Source: Taeniopygia guttata (lineage: Eukaryota; Chordata; Aves; Passeriformes; Estrildidae). From it: a DNA stretch of 64,000 bases. The position numbers and the translations under genes were made by a program. Shown piece after piece: positions 36,606 to 49,585 of the stretch. The stretch's first letter is position 1. Each line of letters starts with the position of its first letter. The stretch covers positions 8,738,001 to 8,802,000 of the forward strand of contig NC_133027.1 of assembly GCF_048771995.1 (NCBI RefSeq), read 5' to 3'. The notes under the pieces are model-generated. The model ran no database searches. It saw only the letters and a program-made list of their open reading frames with translations, and was not told the origin of the DNA.

Positions 36606-39600
36606 GGTGAAACTATTAAGTTCTTTATAACATTTAATTGAAATAGTTTTTGATGATTTTACTGGCCTATAAGGCCAATGATGAATCTGTTCAGTGAAAG
36701 CAAAGCATTTTGACCAGCTCAGTATATAATTTCCCAAAGAAGATGAAAAAGAACAAACATGTAACCAAATATTCTTCCTATTTTTTAAAAAAAATTTTCT
36801 TGTTGCTATAAGAATTTTACATCTCTGATAATGTAGCTGGTTTTATAATGTACTGATGAGGTATTAATTTCATATTAAAGGGATACTGAATATTTAATAT
36901 ATATCACTCGGGAATATATAAATATTGTTATACTTGCAAGAAAATTTACAAAGAAAAATTATTTTGTATATTATTAAATAGAATAAGCGAATTCAATTTT
37001 TTAGAATTTTTGTAGAATTAAAGACATGTCAAAATTACTTGTATAGATATTTAATTAATTTAACCTATTATTGGTGTTTCAATCAATTGCTGCAACACTT
37101 ATGCAAATCTAAATTTAATTCAGATGTAGTTTAGCCCTTACTTTTTAGAGCCATTTAATGTGCAAACTTCAATGAAAATGCCAACATACATTGATTTATT
37201 ATCAAATATAGCTTCTAGCAAAGTTTTGAGTTCCACATTAATTTTTTTTTTCATTTGGTTTGCATTTTTCTTGGGAAATTATCTTGTCATATTCTATCTG
37301 GCACTAGCTGAAAGCACAGAGGACTCTAGAAGCTGCAGGAAAAATACAACTGTGTACTTTGTTTTCCCTGTCTTTCTGCCTTTTTCCCCTAATTCTAATG
37401 CACCAAGTTTGTTTTTCAATAATTTGAGACCATTTATGAAGCATGAAGAAAGTTTTCTGTATGCAAAAAATATTAAAAGCTTTGTAGTAAGTCAGTAGGT
37501 TTATGCTCTTATGTTTAAATGACAACATATAATTCACAGGAAAATAGCATGGTGTGTCAAGCAACTCTTGGCAAAAGGGTTTTGTGACACATTGAGTTCT
37601 TTTTTCCCTGCAAGAAACTTGTCAAAGCCCTGAGACTCCTAAATTATATTTTCTCTAATCTACAGGACTAGCTGCTGTTGTTCCTGTTTTTTTTTAAATA
37701 GAGTTTACTTGACCAGTAGGTTTATAAATATCCCCAGTGTCTCAATCAGCTGTAGGCGAACATGATAGCAAGAAAGAGCTCAGTGATCCAGCAGGACAGG
37801 AATCCTTCCTGCTTGCTGATCTCACTACAGCTTCCCAAGGGTCAGCACCATCCTGACCACCTCATGCCACTCTGAATATATCAGCAAAGAACTGAATATA
37901 TTGACCCAGCCCATACTGATTGTGTTGACAACAGACATTTCAGGAACAGAATAGCTCATCATTTATTGCTTTACAGAAACTATGGCAGTAAAAAAGGAAT
38001 AGAAGTAACAAAAAGGAAATTTGAAAAAAGCAGTTTAATATTCAAAGAGAACCCCTGCTAAGGTGTGTGTTCTACAGACTGACTCTGTGGAAGCATTCCT
38101 TTGCTCCTAATTCCAACACAGAGGGCACACCTAGCCCAGATCATTGGCTTATCCTCTCTTCCAAAGCTACAGAGCAATGATACCTTCTAAACACCAGCTG
38201 ACTGTCCTGCAAGTGATGACCAGGAATTTGGATTCTAAAACTGTTGCTGTGGCCCTAATGAATACCATGAGGAACATGAGAAAGGATCCTTTTAGCAGAT
38301 TAGGAAGCCACGAGGCTTAATGCACTCTTAGGAGCTCTTAACAGCTGTTATAAGCAGTAATTCATCTCACTAAATTTTCACCATAGAGAAGAATAAATAG
38401 AAGTAATCTACTTAAACTAATAATCTAAGTCTTTTTAGGATATGGTGAGACTGTCTACTTAAAAGGCTAAATCCTAGTTTTGGTCCCAAACATTAAGATG
38501 GCAATTTTTTCCTAAGGGCTCACATAAGGAACCCAGACACTTAATTTAAATACAGTAATCTAAGAAGCATTCCTCTCCAAAGCACACCAGAAACCCTGGT
38601 TCTCTCTTAGTTTTATTTAGCCAAGCATTGGTAGGAATATTTTTCTAGTTTTGGCTTTTTTTCATTGCCTTTGTAAAAATTTTTTGCCTTGAAGCATAAA
38701 GTCTGACATGGAGTTTATTAGAAATTTGCTCATGCTTAAGATTTGAAACTTTTATTTCCCTTTTTTGATAGGATTATATGGTTTAATTCTATATTCAAAA
38801 TACTGGTGACATTGCAAGTCATAGTAAAACATCCTACATTTTTGCTTTCTGTTTCAGAGCAGTAGTCTGTAAAGTTTTTTGGAAACATCAGTCTAACAGT
38901 TATGACCTCATGGTGCAGAAAAAGGGTCAAACGAGATTCTCTATGACTTGACTGGAAAAGCTTATAAAATTCCAAGGATATAGGATAGGTTGTGAGGGCA
39001 GAAGACAAAATGCAGATACCGTGGAGAGGCGAGGGTTAAAAAAAGGAGGTGTATCTCTGCACCTCAGAAAAATGTGAGAAGCTAAAAAGAAATTTCAGAA
39101 ACTATTTGAAGGGATATAATACCAGGGGATTTGGAAAAGCTTAGCTTGACCAAAGACAACTAGTATTGGAAAGGACTGCTGTGCTTCACTGCCTTATAAT
39201 TCTCTGTGACTGCTATGGGTGGAGAGGGCCATGGGATGGTTTATAAGGTGTTCAGATTATCAGAAAATACCTGACAGTGCCATTAACCTTTATGCCTGTA
39301 CTGCTGAGCCATGGCACAAATGACTGACTCATCTGATTACGAAACTGGTTAAAATAAGAAACAGGAAAGACAAAACAGGCAACAAATAGATAGAGACATT
39401 AGGAATAAGGAAATTACACATTCTGGCTTCTGTCTTTGCTTTATGTGAGAGACACAGGGGATGATGATGCCTGGTGGGAGCAATAGCTTCAAGTCACCGA
39501 GTTTCTTGATGCTCAGAAAGAGAACAATGTGAAACAGGACCACCAGCTTCAAAGACAATAAAAATTCACTGCAGATGAATAAAGAACCATATGCCTCAGT

Positions 39601-42600
39601 GCAGTGGGTGTGAAAGAGGCCAATTTCCAGTGCTGAGCATTACATAGTGGGTCTGATTTCCATACATATGATCCCACTGTAAGATGGATAAATGGTAATC
39701 CTGAGAAGGAATTTCCATGTTCTCCTGTTCAAATCTCTTTTTGATGCCCATGGTCTTTCCCCACAATGAATTTTGTTACATGTATTTTTTTTTCTTCTAT
39801 TGTGGTCAGAATATGTTACCTAAAGGATTTTTAACCCAAATAGCAAAATTCTAAATATAGTAAAGAACTAGATATGCATTTCATGAAACATATTTAAAAA
39901 TAAATATTTTCTTTCTAATAAATAAATAAAAGCAAACAAATACATTAAAAAATCTTAATAGGAGTTCAAGTTGATGGACTATAGAAAAAACAGATAAAAA
40001 TATTTTTTAAATATCTGCACAGATTTTATCTTTTGTCTATATAAGTAGCTGCATGCTGATTGATGACCTTCAAAATAGAGCTTTAAAAGTACCAAAACAT
40101 GAATGACTAATAAAGGAAATAAGAATCTTTAAAAGAGCAATTGCCTGTGCTATTCTTGATAATTTTTTCTAGCTCTTCTTTCTGGTGTTTTTTTCTCCCC
40201 TCTAAAACTGGACAGGACTGGCATTTCACAGCCATGCCTAGGTTTCAAAGATGTCTATTCTTTTGAAATGCTATCATAAGAAAAAGAATAATCAGAGTGA
40301 TAAACACTCTGCTTTTGTTGCCATTGCTGTTGACTTTGTGTTTTGTTGGGGGTTTTTTACCACATAGAACATTGAGATTCTGGCTTTGCAATGAGTATAT
40401 TTGGTCATTCAACATCACACAGAAATAGCATGACTGCACAGCAGAAAACAGGTCTCTGGAAATGCAATTTCTGAATGTTACATTTGCTCTTTAACTCTAT
40501 TTTCTTCACTTCTTTTAGACTCTGTTAATTTAGAGAAACACAATATTAATGAAAATTATACAGGTATTTTTAAATTACTGTAGGGTTTTTATGAAGTACA
40601 AAGCTTTTCTCCAACTCGAGTGCTGTAATGAAAAAACAGCAACCAAAACAGCTAACCAAAGGAAAAAAAGTATTACTGTTATGTTAAATGTTCACAGCAA
40701 TGTAAAACAATCTCTCTGAAAAATTGTTTGGTACCAGTTCCTATAAGCTATTAACTGTGCAGCTTTAACAAAACAATATTAAACTTGAGAAGAACTCATC
40801 TGAGAGCGCTGGCAAAAGAGAGCGGTCTGTCTGAACTGTCCTCCCATTGAACTTAGAGAACTTAAGCAAACAAAAAATATCATTATCTTGCAGCTATGAG
40901 TGTGCCAATTTATTGTCAGAGGAAATACTTTGAGACTCCTGACACTTTCTTAGAGTATTAAAAAACTTGATAATCCCAAGTTATGTTCTCACATGCATTT
41001 TTATGTCTGTTTTCTGGAAAAAGGTGCCAATTCTAAGTATTCCCTGTTATGATAGTCAGAAGGATCTGTTTGAGTTAAATCTTATTTCTTTTATTTCAGT
41101 GCTCCCTGATTTCTCTGGAAAAGAGTTGGATGTATCTTAAAACTAACTTCTGTGGTTTTATTATAAATATTTTTTGTGTACATGGGATTATTTGGATTGA
41201 TAATGAAACTGATATGTTGTCATCTCTGAAGATATCTAACTGAAAGTTTCCCCTGAATAAGAGTTTACAGAACTTTTCAGCACCTTCAGCAGAGAATTGA
41301 ATGCTGACCAGCATGACAGCAATGATGAAAACTGAACCTGAGGCTTGAAAATGATTGCTCTTCTCCAACTCTTAAGATCATCAGAGGTGTGTTGCTGAAG
41401 TTTCTTGCCACCCCATTCAGATAAACTGAGTGCCCCTTCACTGAGCAAGGTGTGGTTTAGGTGCTGAAATTCGCTGGATGAATCCTGATAAAGGATACCT
41501 AAGCTGAAGGCTACTGAACCTGCACAACAGCTTGGTCCAACCCTTAAATGAGCTGATAAGACACAGTGAATTCAACCCCTTCCAGTGGGAAGCTGTATGT
41601 GTTAGCAACACCACTTCAGCTTGGTGGAGGTGGTTTGTCTTTCCTCACCAGGTTTTGGCAGTGATTCTAAACCCTGTCCATGTCCATTCCAGCCCTGAGC
41701 CAATAATGAATTCCCCAGTGCCAGACTGCATTCCAAATTGGGGTTTCATATTTGCCTTTAGCTCTTGTACTTACCACCAGAGCTGCTCACAAAATATTTT
41801 ATAAAGGAAGAAAATAAAAACCAAAAACCAAATGATAATTAGACTATTTGATTCTGGAATAGAAATGTAGTAATTTTTGAAGATGCAAATACAATCCAGA
41901 CATTATTTTAATGAACTAGTCCATTAGTGAGCCTCCTAATTAGCAAAAATAGCCTTGCTTATGTGAATAGTCAGTGTGCTCTAAATGCATGTTTTGGCTT
42001 TCTGGGCCACTTGAGGCACTTGGCATATAACACTTTAAGTATGTTTTTTTGGACCAGTGACAATTCCTTCTACAGACCAAAAGAAAGATGCACTTAGATG
42101 AAATGTTGGCAAAGGACCAAGTCCCACAAAGAAATGGCAATTTCTTGTCAAAGACACAGCACAGCTCTATTCTCATTTCCTGGTAAATGCAAGTGTTCTT
42201 GCTGTGACCTGTAAACATATCACACACTCTTCCTCAATTTTGTTAGTTGCAAGACTGACCCTTGCTTGATAAAACTGCTTGATAATGGAAGTGTGACAGG
42301 AGCATGGCAGTGGTCCTCACGTTCCCATTGCCCCCAAACATGTGCAGATGCCAGAAAGAGCAACTAGTCTGGGATTTATTCTATAGCAACAGATATTTTT
42401 CCCTTTTTGTTTTTCCAAAGGCTTTCTTTTTCTTGTCCTACTTTTTAATAAAATTTCTGTGTTTTCTCACTGTGTCATGCAATGTGTTTTGCCTCTAGAC
42501 GAGAATAAAGTGTGAAGGGAAGCAGAAGAATAGATGAAGTAGATACTTCATGGTATTGCATGGCCTATGTACACCGGTCTTGTTTACAAACCTCTGTCAA

Positions 42601-43333
42601 GTGATCCTCCTGTGCCCCAGAGGTAGAGAGGGAAACACTTCCCATGTACCTTTGTGAATGCCAGCCACAAAGTTTCCTTATTTTTGACTCTCTGCCTCTG
42701 AGTGTTGTTATAAGTGTCTTAAAAGGAATTCTTCTGACCGTTACCTTTACCCATTCGTCTTCTTTGGATAATTGCTGGTTGGTCTGAATCAGGCTATTTT
42801 TGGGTGCAGTACTGATCCACCATCTCACCCCAGTGAAGAATAAGCCCATCACTATGAGGACACTTGCTTTAATTTAAATATATTTTGCTCTATAGTATTT
42901 CCTGGTTTATCTTACATATTCAAAATGAATATAATTCTCACACACAAAAGCCTTTCATGTAATATAGGTGGTGTCAGATTAATTTATGCTTTCCCAAAAG
43001 CTTTATTTCCACTGTGACAATGAAGCAAAAAAGGTGAAAACAAACATCAGAGTAATTGTAGTGCAGCACAACCCTGATGAATAAATGTGTTTTCTTAGTG
43101 AACTGGTCACAGATATACCATCAAGAACACCTTTTTCTGAGGTGACATTCAGAAGCCTACTGAATATAGAGAAGGATCATACATTAATATGCTGATTCCA
43201 CTCAAATTTAGGTGCCTAAATTTATCTCATATCTGAGTTGCATGGAAATAGGAGTTACTGTGAGAAGTCATCCCAAAGGAAATAAATATAGTCTATCAAA
43301 CAACCAGGGGGTTTTAAGAGCAATGCAAGAAAA

Positions 43334-43385
43334 GGTCTGTTGGTGAAGGTCCAGCATAAGGCCTATAGGTGAAGGTCTGTGCTTT
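43334..43385. repeat. 26-bp diverged tandem duplication
   Basis: Two units start at 43334 and 43360; both contain GGTGAAGGTC. The outer parts have diverged. Confidence 0.7.
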
Positions 43386-44462
43386 GTTGAAGAAGATGTT
43401 TATTTTATATTATTTTTTAGCAAGCAAATTTATGAAGCAATGAGGAGTTCTATGACCATTTAAAAGTGTATATGCTGTAAAGAGAAATTAAATTAGAGGG
43501 TATCTTAACAAGATGCAAAATATAAGAGCCAATCTTATTAAATAAAAGATAGTGTTCTCTTGCTTCGCTAAATCATTATTTTTTGTAAATCCTTAAAGGT
43601 TTTGCAAATTAGGACAATGTAAGTTTTCCTGGTTTTATTTTGTTTTTTGTTTGTAGGGTATTTTTCTGGTTTTTTGTCTTTTCTTTTTTTGGCAGCATAT
43701 CACAGCAAGTCAAAATAAGGGCTGGAAATCAAACACAGATTTCTAAACTAGGGCCAGATGTTATGGTTACAGCACTATGCAATTTATAAGAAAACATTAA
43801 ACTGTTCTAAACTTTAATGTTCTTAGTTCCTAAAACAGGAAATATGATCTAAACCCATGATATTTTATGGAAACATAATTTGATAGGAATACCTGTATCA
43901 TAATCCAAAATAAAAGTTGTTTTTTTCTGAGCTTGTGTTTCCTTGGAAATGTTCTTTTAAGCATTCAGTTATTTAGACCTAGACATGTGTTATGCCTTAA
44001 ACAGACTTCACTCTCAAGAGCAGTCTTTGCTCTCAAGTGGAGTATCCAGTGCATCTCCAGAAAAAGGATTTGTAACATCTCCACGTTATCTGCTATCCAG
44101 GGTTTGTCTGTGATAGGAAACTTTGTTGGTCCTCAGCTTTTGCATAAGAACTAGAAGACTGTCAATGACTAGAAATGCACCAGCAATAGCGTGTTCCAAA
44201 CTCAATAAAGTCTTATCTAAAAAATTACAGAATGTGCTGAAAAGGAAAATGCACATAATTGGAAAAGTCATCTGATTCAAGAGGTAGTACTTCAATTTTC
44301 TGCTTTCCAAGCATATCTTGTGAGAATATAAATTTCTTCCAACCACATGAGTAAAATTTTGGGAAAGCATTGAGGATTCCCAGCGCATCTACAGTTTACT
44401 TTGTATCTCACATCACTGGCTGAATTTAGGGATATCACTTATGAGGGTCTTTATTATGCATG

Positions 44463-44511
44463 TAGAAGATCTCTTCCAACCCAAACTATTCAATGAGTCT
44501 CTGATTCTGTA
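44463..44511 (+). mobile_element. CR1 LINE extreme 3' end
   Basis: AGAAGATCTCTTCCAACCCAA followed by ACTATTCAATGAGTCTCTGATTCTG gives the last CR1 bases and a decayed octamer tail in plus orientation. Only about 50 bp are recognisable. The sequence to the left may include further diverged CR1, but I cannot support it. Confidence 0.75.
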
Positions 44512-47500
44512 TAAATTTTTTATTCATGTATGCAGAAGTAAACTTAGAGGCCATAATGATTTGAGCCTTTTTTTAAAAAAAAAAAAAAAGTGTTAAGTGT
44601 CCATATAAGGAGTGACATTCTTCCTATTTTTTTCTGATTTTTAAGCCACTTATTAAAAATATTCAATATTTAAAATATTCAAAAATATTTAAAGATATTT
44701 TAAAAAATGCTATGCCTTGGCATTTTCATACAGACTCCCACAGAATTCAGCAGCAAGCAGTTTGCAAGGAGGAATACTCTCAAACTAACTGTGTGCTATA
44801 TACCCCAGTAGGTGTGAACAGAAATTGTCTCTTCCTAAAGGGCTGTATTATGAAGTATTGGTGGCTGGTGAGTCCAAGGAAGAGCCTAATGACCTAAGCT
44901 TAGTTATACCTAAACTGAAACCTTTATCAGGTTTCAGAGTTGTTCTGAGTTTTTAGCCTGGTATCTCACACTGCTGTAGAGGTTGATAGTGATAAAAGCA
45001 CCATGCCTAAATTTTGACCCAAAACCTCTGGTGATATGTATTTTATGTGCCATATTATTTATTGCTTTTTCTCTCTTTGGTGTGAAAAAGCAAATAAATT
45101 AGATTTTCAGGAGTCTGCTTAATCAATCTAATTTGGAACAAAACCAGATTCTGTTTCCTGCAGATACTAAACTCTGCTGTGGACCCAGAAAAGCCTTCAA
45201 AATTTTCAGGACCACTCAACTCAGGTTTGATTTTTTTCATTTGCTTGTTCTTCCTTTAAATTCTCATTTATGAGGGAAAACAGCAAAATACAGCTTTAAT
45301 GCAAACTCCACTTCCCCAGAGGTGGAGCAACTGTCTGTGCTTCTTAACATTAGAACAATGAGATGGGATTCAGGATGACAATCTTAAGACATATGTGTAG
45401 GCATTTTGTTTTTCTGCCTCTAGTCCATCTCTGAAAATCTACAGCATGTGCTGTCAGGCCTGGTGATTAAACATGTCTGACATCCCTGCTCTTAACCAAA
45501 TTCATCACGATAGCAATACTTAATGAAGTCAAAGGTATGATTGGATGAACATATTTCAATGTTTAAGTGTTTTTTCATTTAAGAAAACTGTGTCTAAAAT
45601 GAAAGCTTTTACGTGTGCACATGCATGTCTGTGTATGTATGAGAAAAAGAGCAAGAAGGTGAGCTACTGTGCAAGTATTTTGTATGGAGTAAATCCATTG
45701 TTAATGCATATCACATACCCTCCCTTTAAATTGCAAATCCTAGAATCAGAAATCTGGGTGGGATTAAGCTGAAAAAAAGAACAGATGGGACTGTTGATGT
45801 GACTGCCAGAGGCTTGGGCAGAAGGCAATGAAAAATAATTCTATTTTTCCCCTAAATTGAGAAAGCTAAACTGGTGATCAGTAGTAGAATTTGGGCAGAT
45901 GGGATGACTTGGAGAAAATGGTTGGCAGACTTAGTCACAAGATAATGAGAGTAAGATAAGGAGTTTTAGGATGCATCAGGGGGTCTTGAACTTCAGACCA
46001 TGCAGCAGTGTGTATTTTGACAAAAGGCAAAAGTACACGTAGGAGAACCCTTACCTAGAATATGTGATAATCATTCCATTTCTGTTTATCACACAACACA
46101 TGTAATGCCCTGGGTACGCTGCAGTAAATAATTATGTTGGCATCAAGAACTGGAAATGTTTTTGTATATATGTCAGTCTGAATAGTTCTGCTACTATTAT
46201 CAGTATAATAATCTAATGTTTTTTTCGTTTTCTTAACTCTATTTTGCCCTTAAACCTTTTTCCAGCCCAGTGCTGAAAAAGCATTTCCATTTTACTCGGG
46301 TGCTCACTCTCTCAATTTCTTTGCTATGAAATATCTACTGTTGATTTGTAAATATTCAGATAGGACTAATATCTCATTGTGTTGGGAAAGAAGTACAAAG
46401 GCGGAGTCAAAATGCTTCTTCTCAATGATAAACAAAAAGTACTAGCATTTACTACAATAATGATAGCAAATGTTAGCATCTATCTTGAAAAATACATCAA
46501 TAACTTGTGTGGTGTGCTAAAATGAATCTTAAAAAATTCTACTGATTATTTTTCCAGAACTTTCCATCCTTTCTGTGTCAGATGTTCAGATTAAAGATCA
46601 CTGTGGAGTAATTTATTTTGCTTTATTTTAGTATCCCTTATTGGATGGAATATATATTTTATAAACAAGGAAAAAGGGCTCAATTTATAGCACATATGGA
46701 AGGATTATATAAATATGAAAGACTGAAAGGATGATTAAATCTCAGCTATTCAAATTTCATTATTTGTTTTCCAGGGAATCTGTTTCATGTTGAAAAATGA
46801 TAGCAACAAAAGCGTTGGAGTTGTAATATAACTCATGGTACAATCAGTACAGTTTGTCGTGTTTTAATGTCACCATACCTTTAAATATTGGCAAAAGACC
46901 TCAGTAGATAGACTACAGTGCCAATGAAAAGTGATTTTTTTTCCCCACTGGTTTCTCCACAGTCTGTAGCAATTCTACCAGTCAAATCTAATCAACTTTT
47001 ACAAAGAAATCTTAGTATTCCTGAAAGAATACCTTTCAGACTTGCTCTGCAGCATTTGAAGGACAAGCTGACTTCTTTTAACCAATGACTGGAGTAGCCT
47101 TTCATATAAGTAATGCTAAAATTTGAGAGTATTGGTTGGAAAAAGTAATTGGGGTTCCAGATTGTTTCGTCTATAAATTTGAGCTCATTAAGAATATCTG
47201 TACGATCAGAGCAGTTTTGAATCTCACTCTCTGAGTGTTCCAAGGTATGTAGGGCAAGAGGAGACTCAGAAGCTTCTGGAGTGGGACCTGGGCAATCTTT
47301 TGTTGTGAAATGGTGCTGCTCAGGTCTTTTGGTGTATGCTGCTGCACGTGCTCATACGTGCACACTTCTGCAGAGGCAATTTCTTTTATCCATTAGGCCT
47401 TTCTGCTGGCCTTTTAATTTCAGGTTTCCTTCCAAAGTCAGGCCACGAACTTGGATCTGCTCATCAACCCAGAAACAGTCACAGACTGAGTTGCAACCTC

Positions 47501-49014
47501 ATGGTCTTGCATTTACTACTCAAGCCCAAGAAGACTTAAATAAGTGCAAGGCTGCACAAGTTGGACATGATGTGGATTTCAGCATGCATCTTCTATCTTA
47601 ACTCTAGGAATGCAAGGAAATAACCAGTGTGGAAACCCAGTCTTCATCAATTGCATCTGATTTCAGAATTTAAGATTGTGAAAATTATATGTAGCTGGCT
47701 ACAAGCTGACATACTTGAGTAGCCAGCTGAGACAGCATCTACTATGTTTCAGGTACTGTAAAATGTTTACACCAGAGAAGGTCACAGGGGCTCTTTAATA
47801 CTAGCACTGCTGGAGTTCAATGACAAAACTTGGTCAGCTGGTGTGACAGTTTAATGAAGATAAAGAGAACTTTAAAAGCTTATGCTACAAAAGAACCTCC
47901 TATTTGGGGAAACTAATGAATGGATACCTTGCTTGGCTAGGAAACAGAGAAAAGATGAATCACTTCTCACTGTTGCAGCATGTCACAACGGCATTTTGGC
48001 TAAACTCTCTTTGAAGGATGTCCTCATGAAACAAACTCTTTATTCTGATATTCAGAGCAACAGGAAACATTTGGAACAGCAGTAAGAAGTTTGAAATTTG
48101 GATTATTCAGATAGGATATTTAAATATAAGAAAAAGTGTCTAGGTAGTAAGCAACTTGATTATTTTGATTTTTCAGATTAATTAATTACCAAAGGTTCTT
48201 ATTTAGCAGACTTTTTGGGGAAGAGGGCAAAAGGTAACCAAGCAAACAAACTATATACTTATACTTAGCCAATGAGCAAAGAGTAAAAGATAAAAACTGA
48301 TATTCTTTTCCAGAAGTGTGGCAGGTACTTATCATTCAGTTTCACACAACCTGAGCTGCCTAAGCTGTTCGTTCATGTCATACCATATGTGAGGTGCAGA
48401 CTTTCTCTCAGAAACTTAATTTCTTTTTTTTTTTTCCTTCACTTTCTTACAGAAGTAACCTGGAAAACATTCTATACCTTTTTAATCAACCAACACCTCT
48501 CATCATTTCACTCTCTGAGAGTCCTGGGTGTTATCTTCGCACTGGAGCTTTTGCACAGCTCTCACTTGTGTCTCATGTTATTGACAGATATTGTGTTTCA
48601 CCACTGAGCTCAGGAACTACTTACATGGATCTGCACTGCACCAGCCACTCATGTTTGAGCTGGCATCCTGCAAGTGGGTTTGTAAGAGTTCTGTAAGAGC
48701 TGAAAGAAGTATGTATGTTTGGGATTATCTGATTGCCTATGATGTTAACATTCATTCATCATTCTGGGTGATTAAGACTGGTTTTTTGGAAGTCTTGAAA
48801 ACTCTATACATGTCAATGAGAAATAGTGCAACCTTGGATTCCAAATATTTTTTCCACTGTAACGCTGAGTAAAAGAATAATTTCCTTCCTTGAACCAGAG
48901 AAACCATTTTTGGAAGCCACATAGATGAGCTAAGCTTATTACAAAACCTCATGAACAAGTAAAATTTGTCTTTGCATTATTTTTCAGATAAATATTTATG
49001 TGCTTTACAGAGGT
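44512..49014. other. AT-rich non-coding DNA
   Basis: No gene recognised. An A run lies at 44575-44589, and an AT-only patch of ATATT words lies at about 44650-44706. A splice-acceptor-like pyrimidine tract ends in TTACAG at about 48452, followed by open frames that match nothing I know. The 47281-47601 plus frame (106 codons) is also unrecognised. Confidence 0.55.
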
Positions 49015-49585
49015 ATGTGACCACTTCCGACAGCGTGTTCCAGTGACCAATAACCTTCTGGTGAAGAACCTTTTCCCTGATATCTAACCTAAACTGTCTC
49101 TGACACAACTTCAGACTGTTCCCCTGGGTCCTGTCACTGTCACCACAGAGCAGAGATCAGTGCCTGCCCCTCTTCTTCCCTCACAAGGAGCTGCACCTGC
49201 AGTGAGGTCTGCCCTCAGGGTCCTCCAGGCTGAGCAGACCAAGTGACCTCAGCCACTCCTCACACGGCTTCCCCTCAGGACCCTTCACTCACCTTGTGGC
49301 CTCCTTTGGAGGATGTCTAATGGCTGAAAGACTTTTTTATCTTGTGGCACCCAAAACTGCCCCAGCACTGGAGGTGAGGCTGCCCCAGAGCAGAGCAGAG
49401 CAGGACAATCCTCCCTTGCCTGGCTGGCGATGCTGTCCCTGATGTCCCCAGGACAGGGATGGCCCTCCTGCCTGCCAGGGCACTGCTGGCTCATGTTCAA
49501 CTTGCAACAAAAGCACCCCCAGGTGCTTTTCCATGTTGCTGATCTCCAGCCTCACATTCCCCCAAAAGTTTGGAGAATGAAGGCA
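49015..49585 (-). mobile_element. CR1 LINE fragment without 3' tail
   Basis: A GC-rich 570-bp CR1 piece lies on the minus strand. Plus-strand landmarks in order are GTGTTCCAGTGACCAATAAC, CTGATATCTAACCTAAACTG, CCAGGCTGAGCAGACC, GGCACCCAAAACTGCCCCAG, CTGGAGGTGAGGCTGCC and ACTGCTGGCTCATGTTCAAC. These follow the usual reverse-complement CR1 order. The last segment before the tail, including the octamer repeat, is missing at the 49015 side. The copy is thus truncated at both ends. Open frames here (49285-49500, 49337-49555, 49430-49618) are transposon-derived and do not look functional. Confidence 0.92.

Larger units (their letters stand above)
31565..44462. other. Long AT-rich non-coding stretch
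   Basis: About 13 kb with no recognised gene or dated transposon. It holds homopolymer runs (listed), a perfect short palindrome at 32226, a 26-bp tandem duplication at 43334 and octamer-like ATGCAAAT at about 37103. Somewhat less AT-rich parts, such as 37730-38300, 41380-41790 and 42560-42850, show no recognisable coding pattern. Confidence 0.55.

Noticed and set aside
48421..48696. Splice-acceptor-like tract (T-rich, then TTACAG) followed by open frames
   Set aside because: Two different frames stay open after the AG and neither resembles a known protein; T-rich tracts before CAG are common in AT-rich introns.
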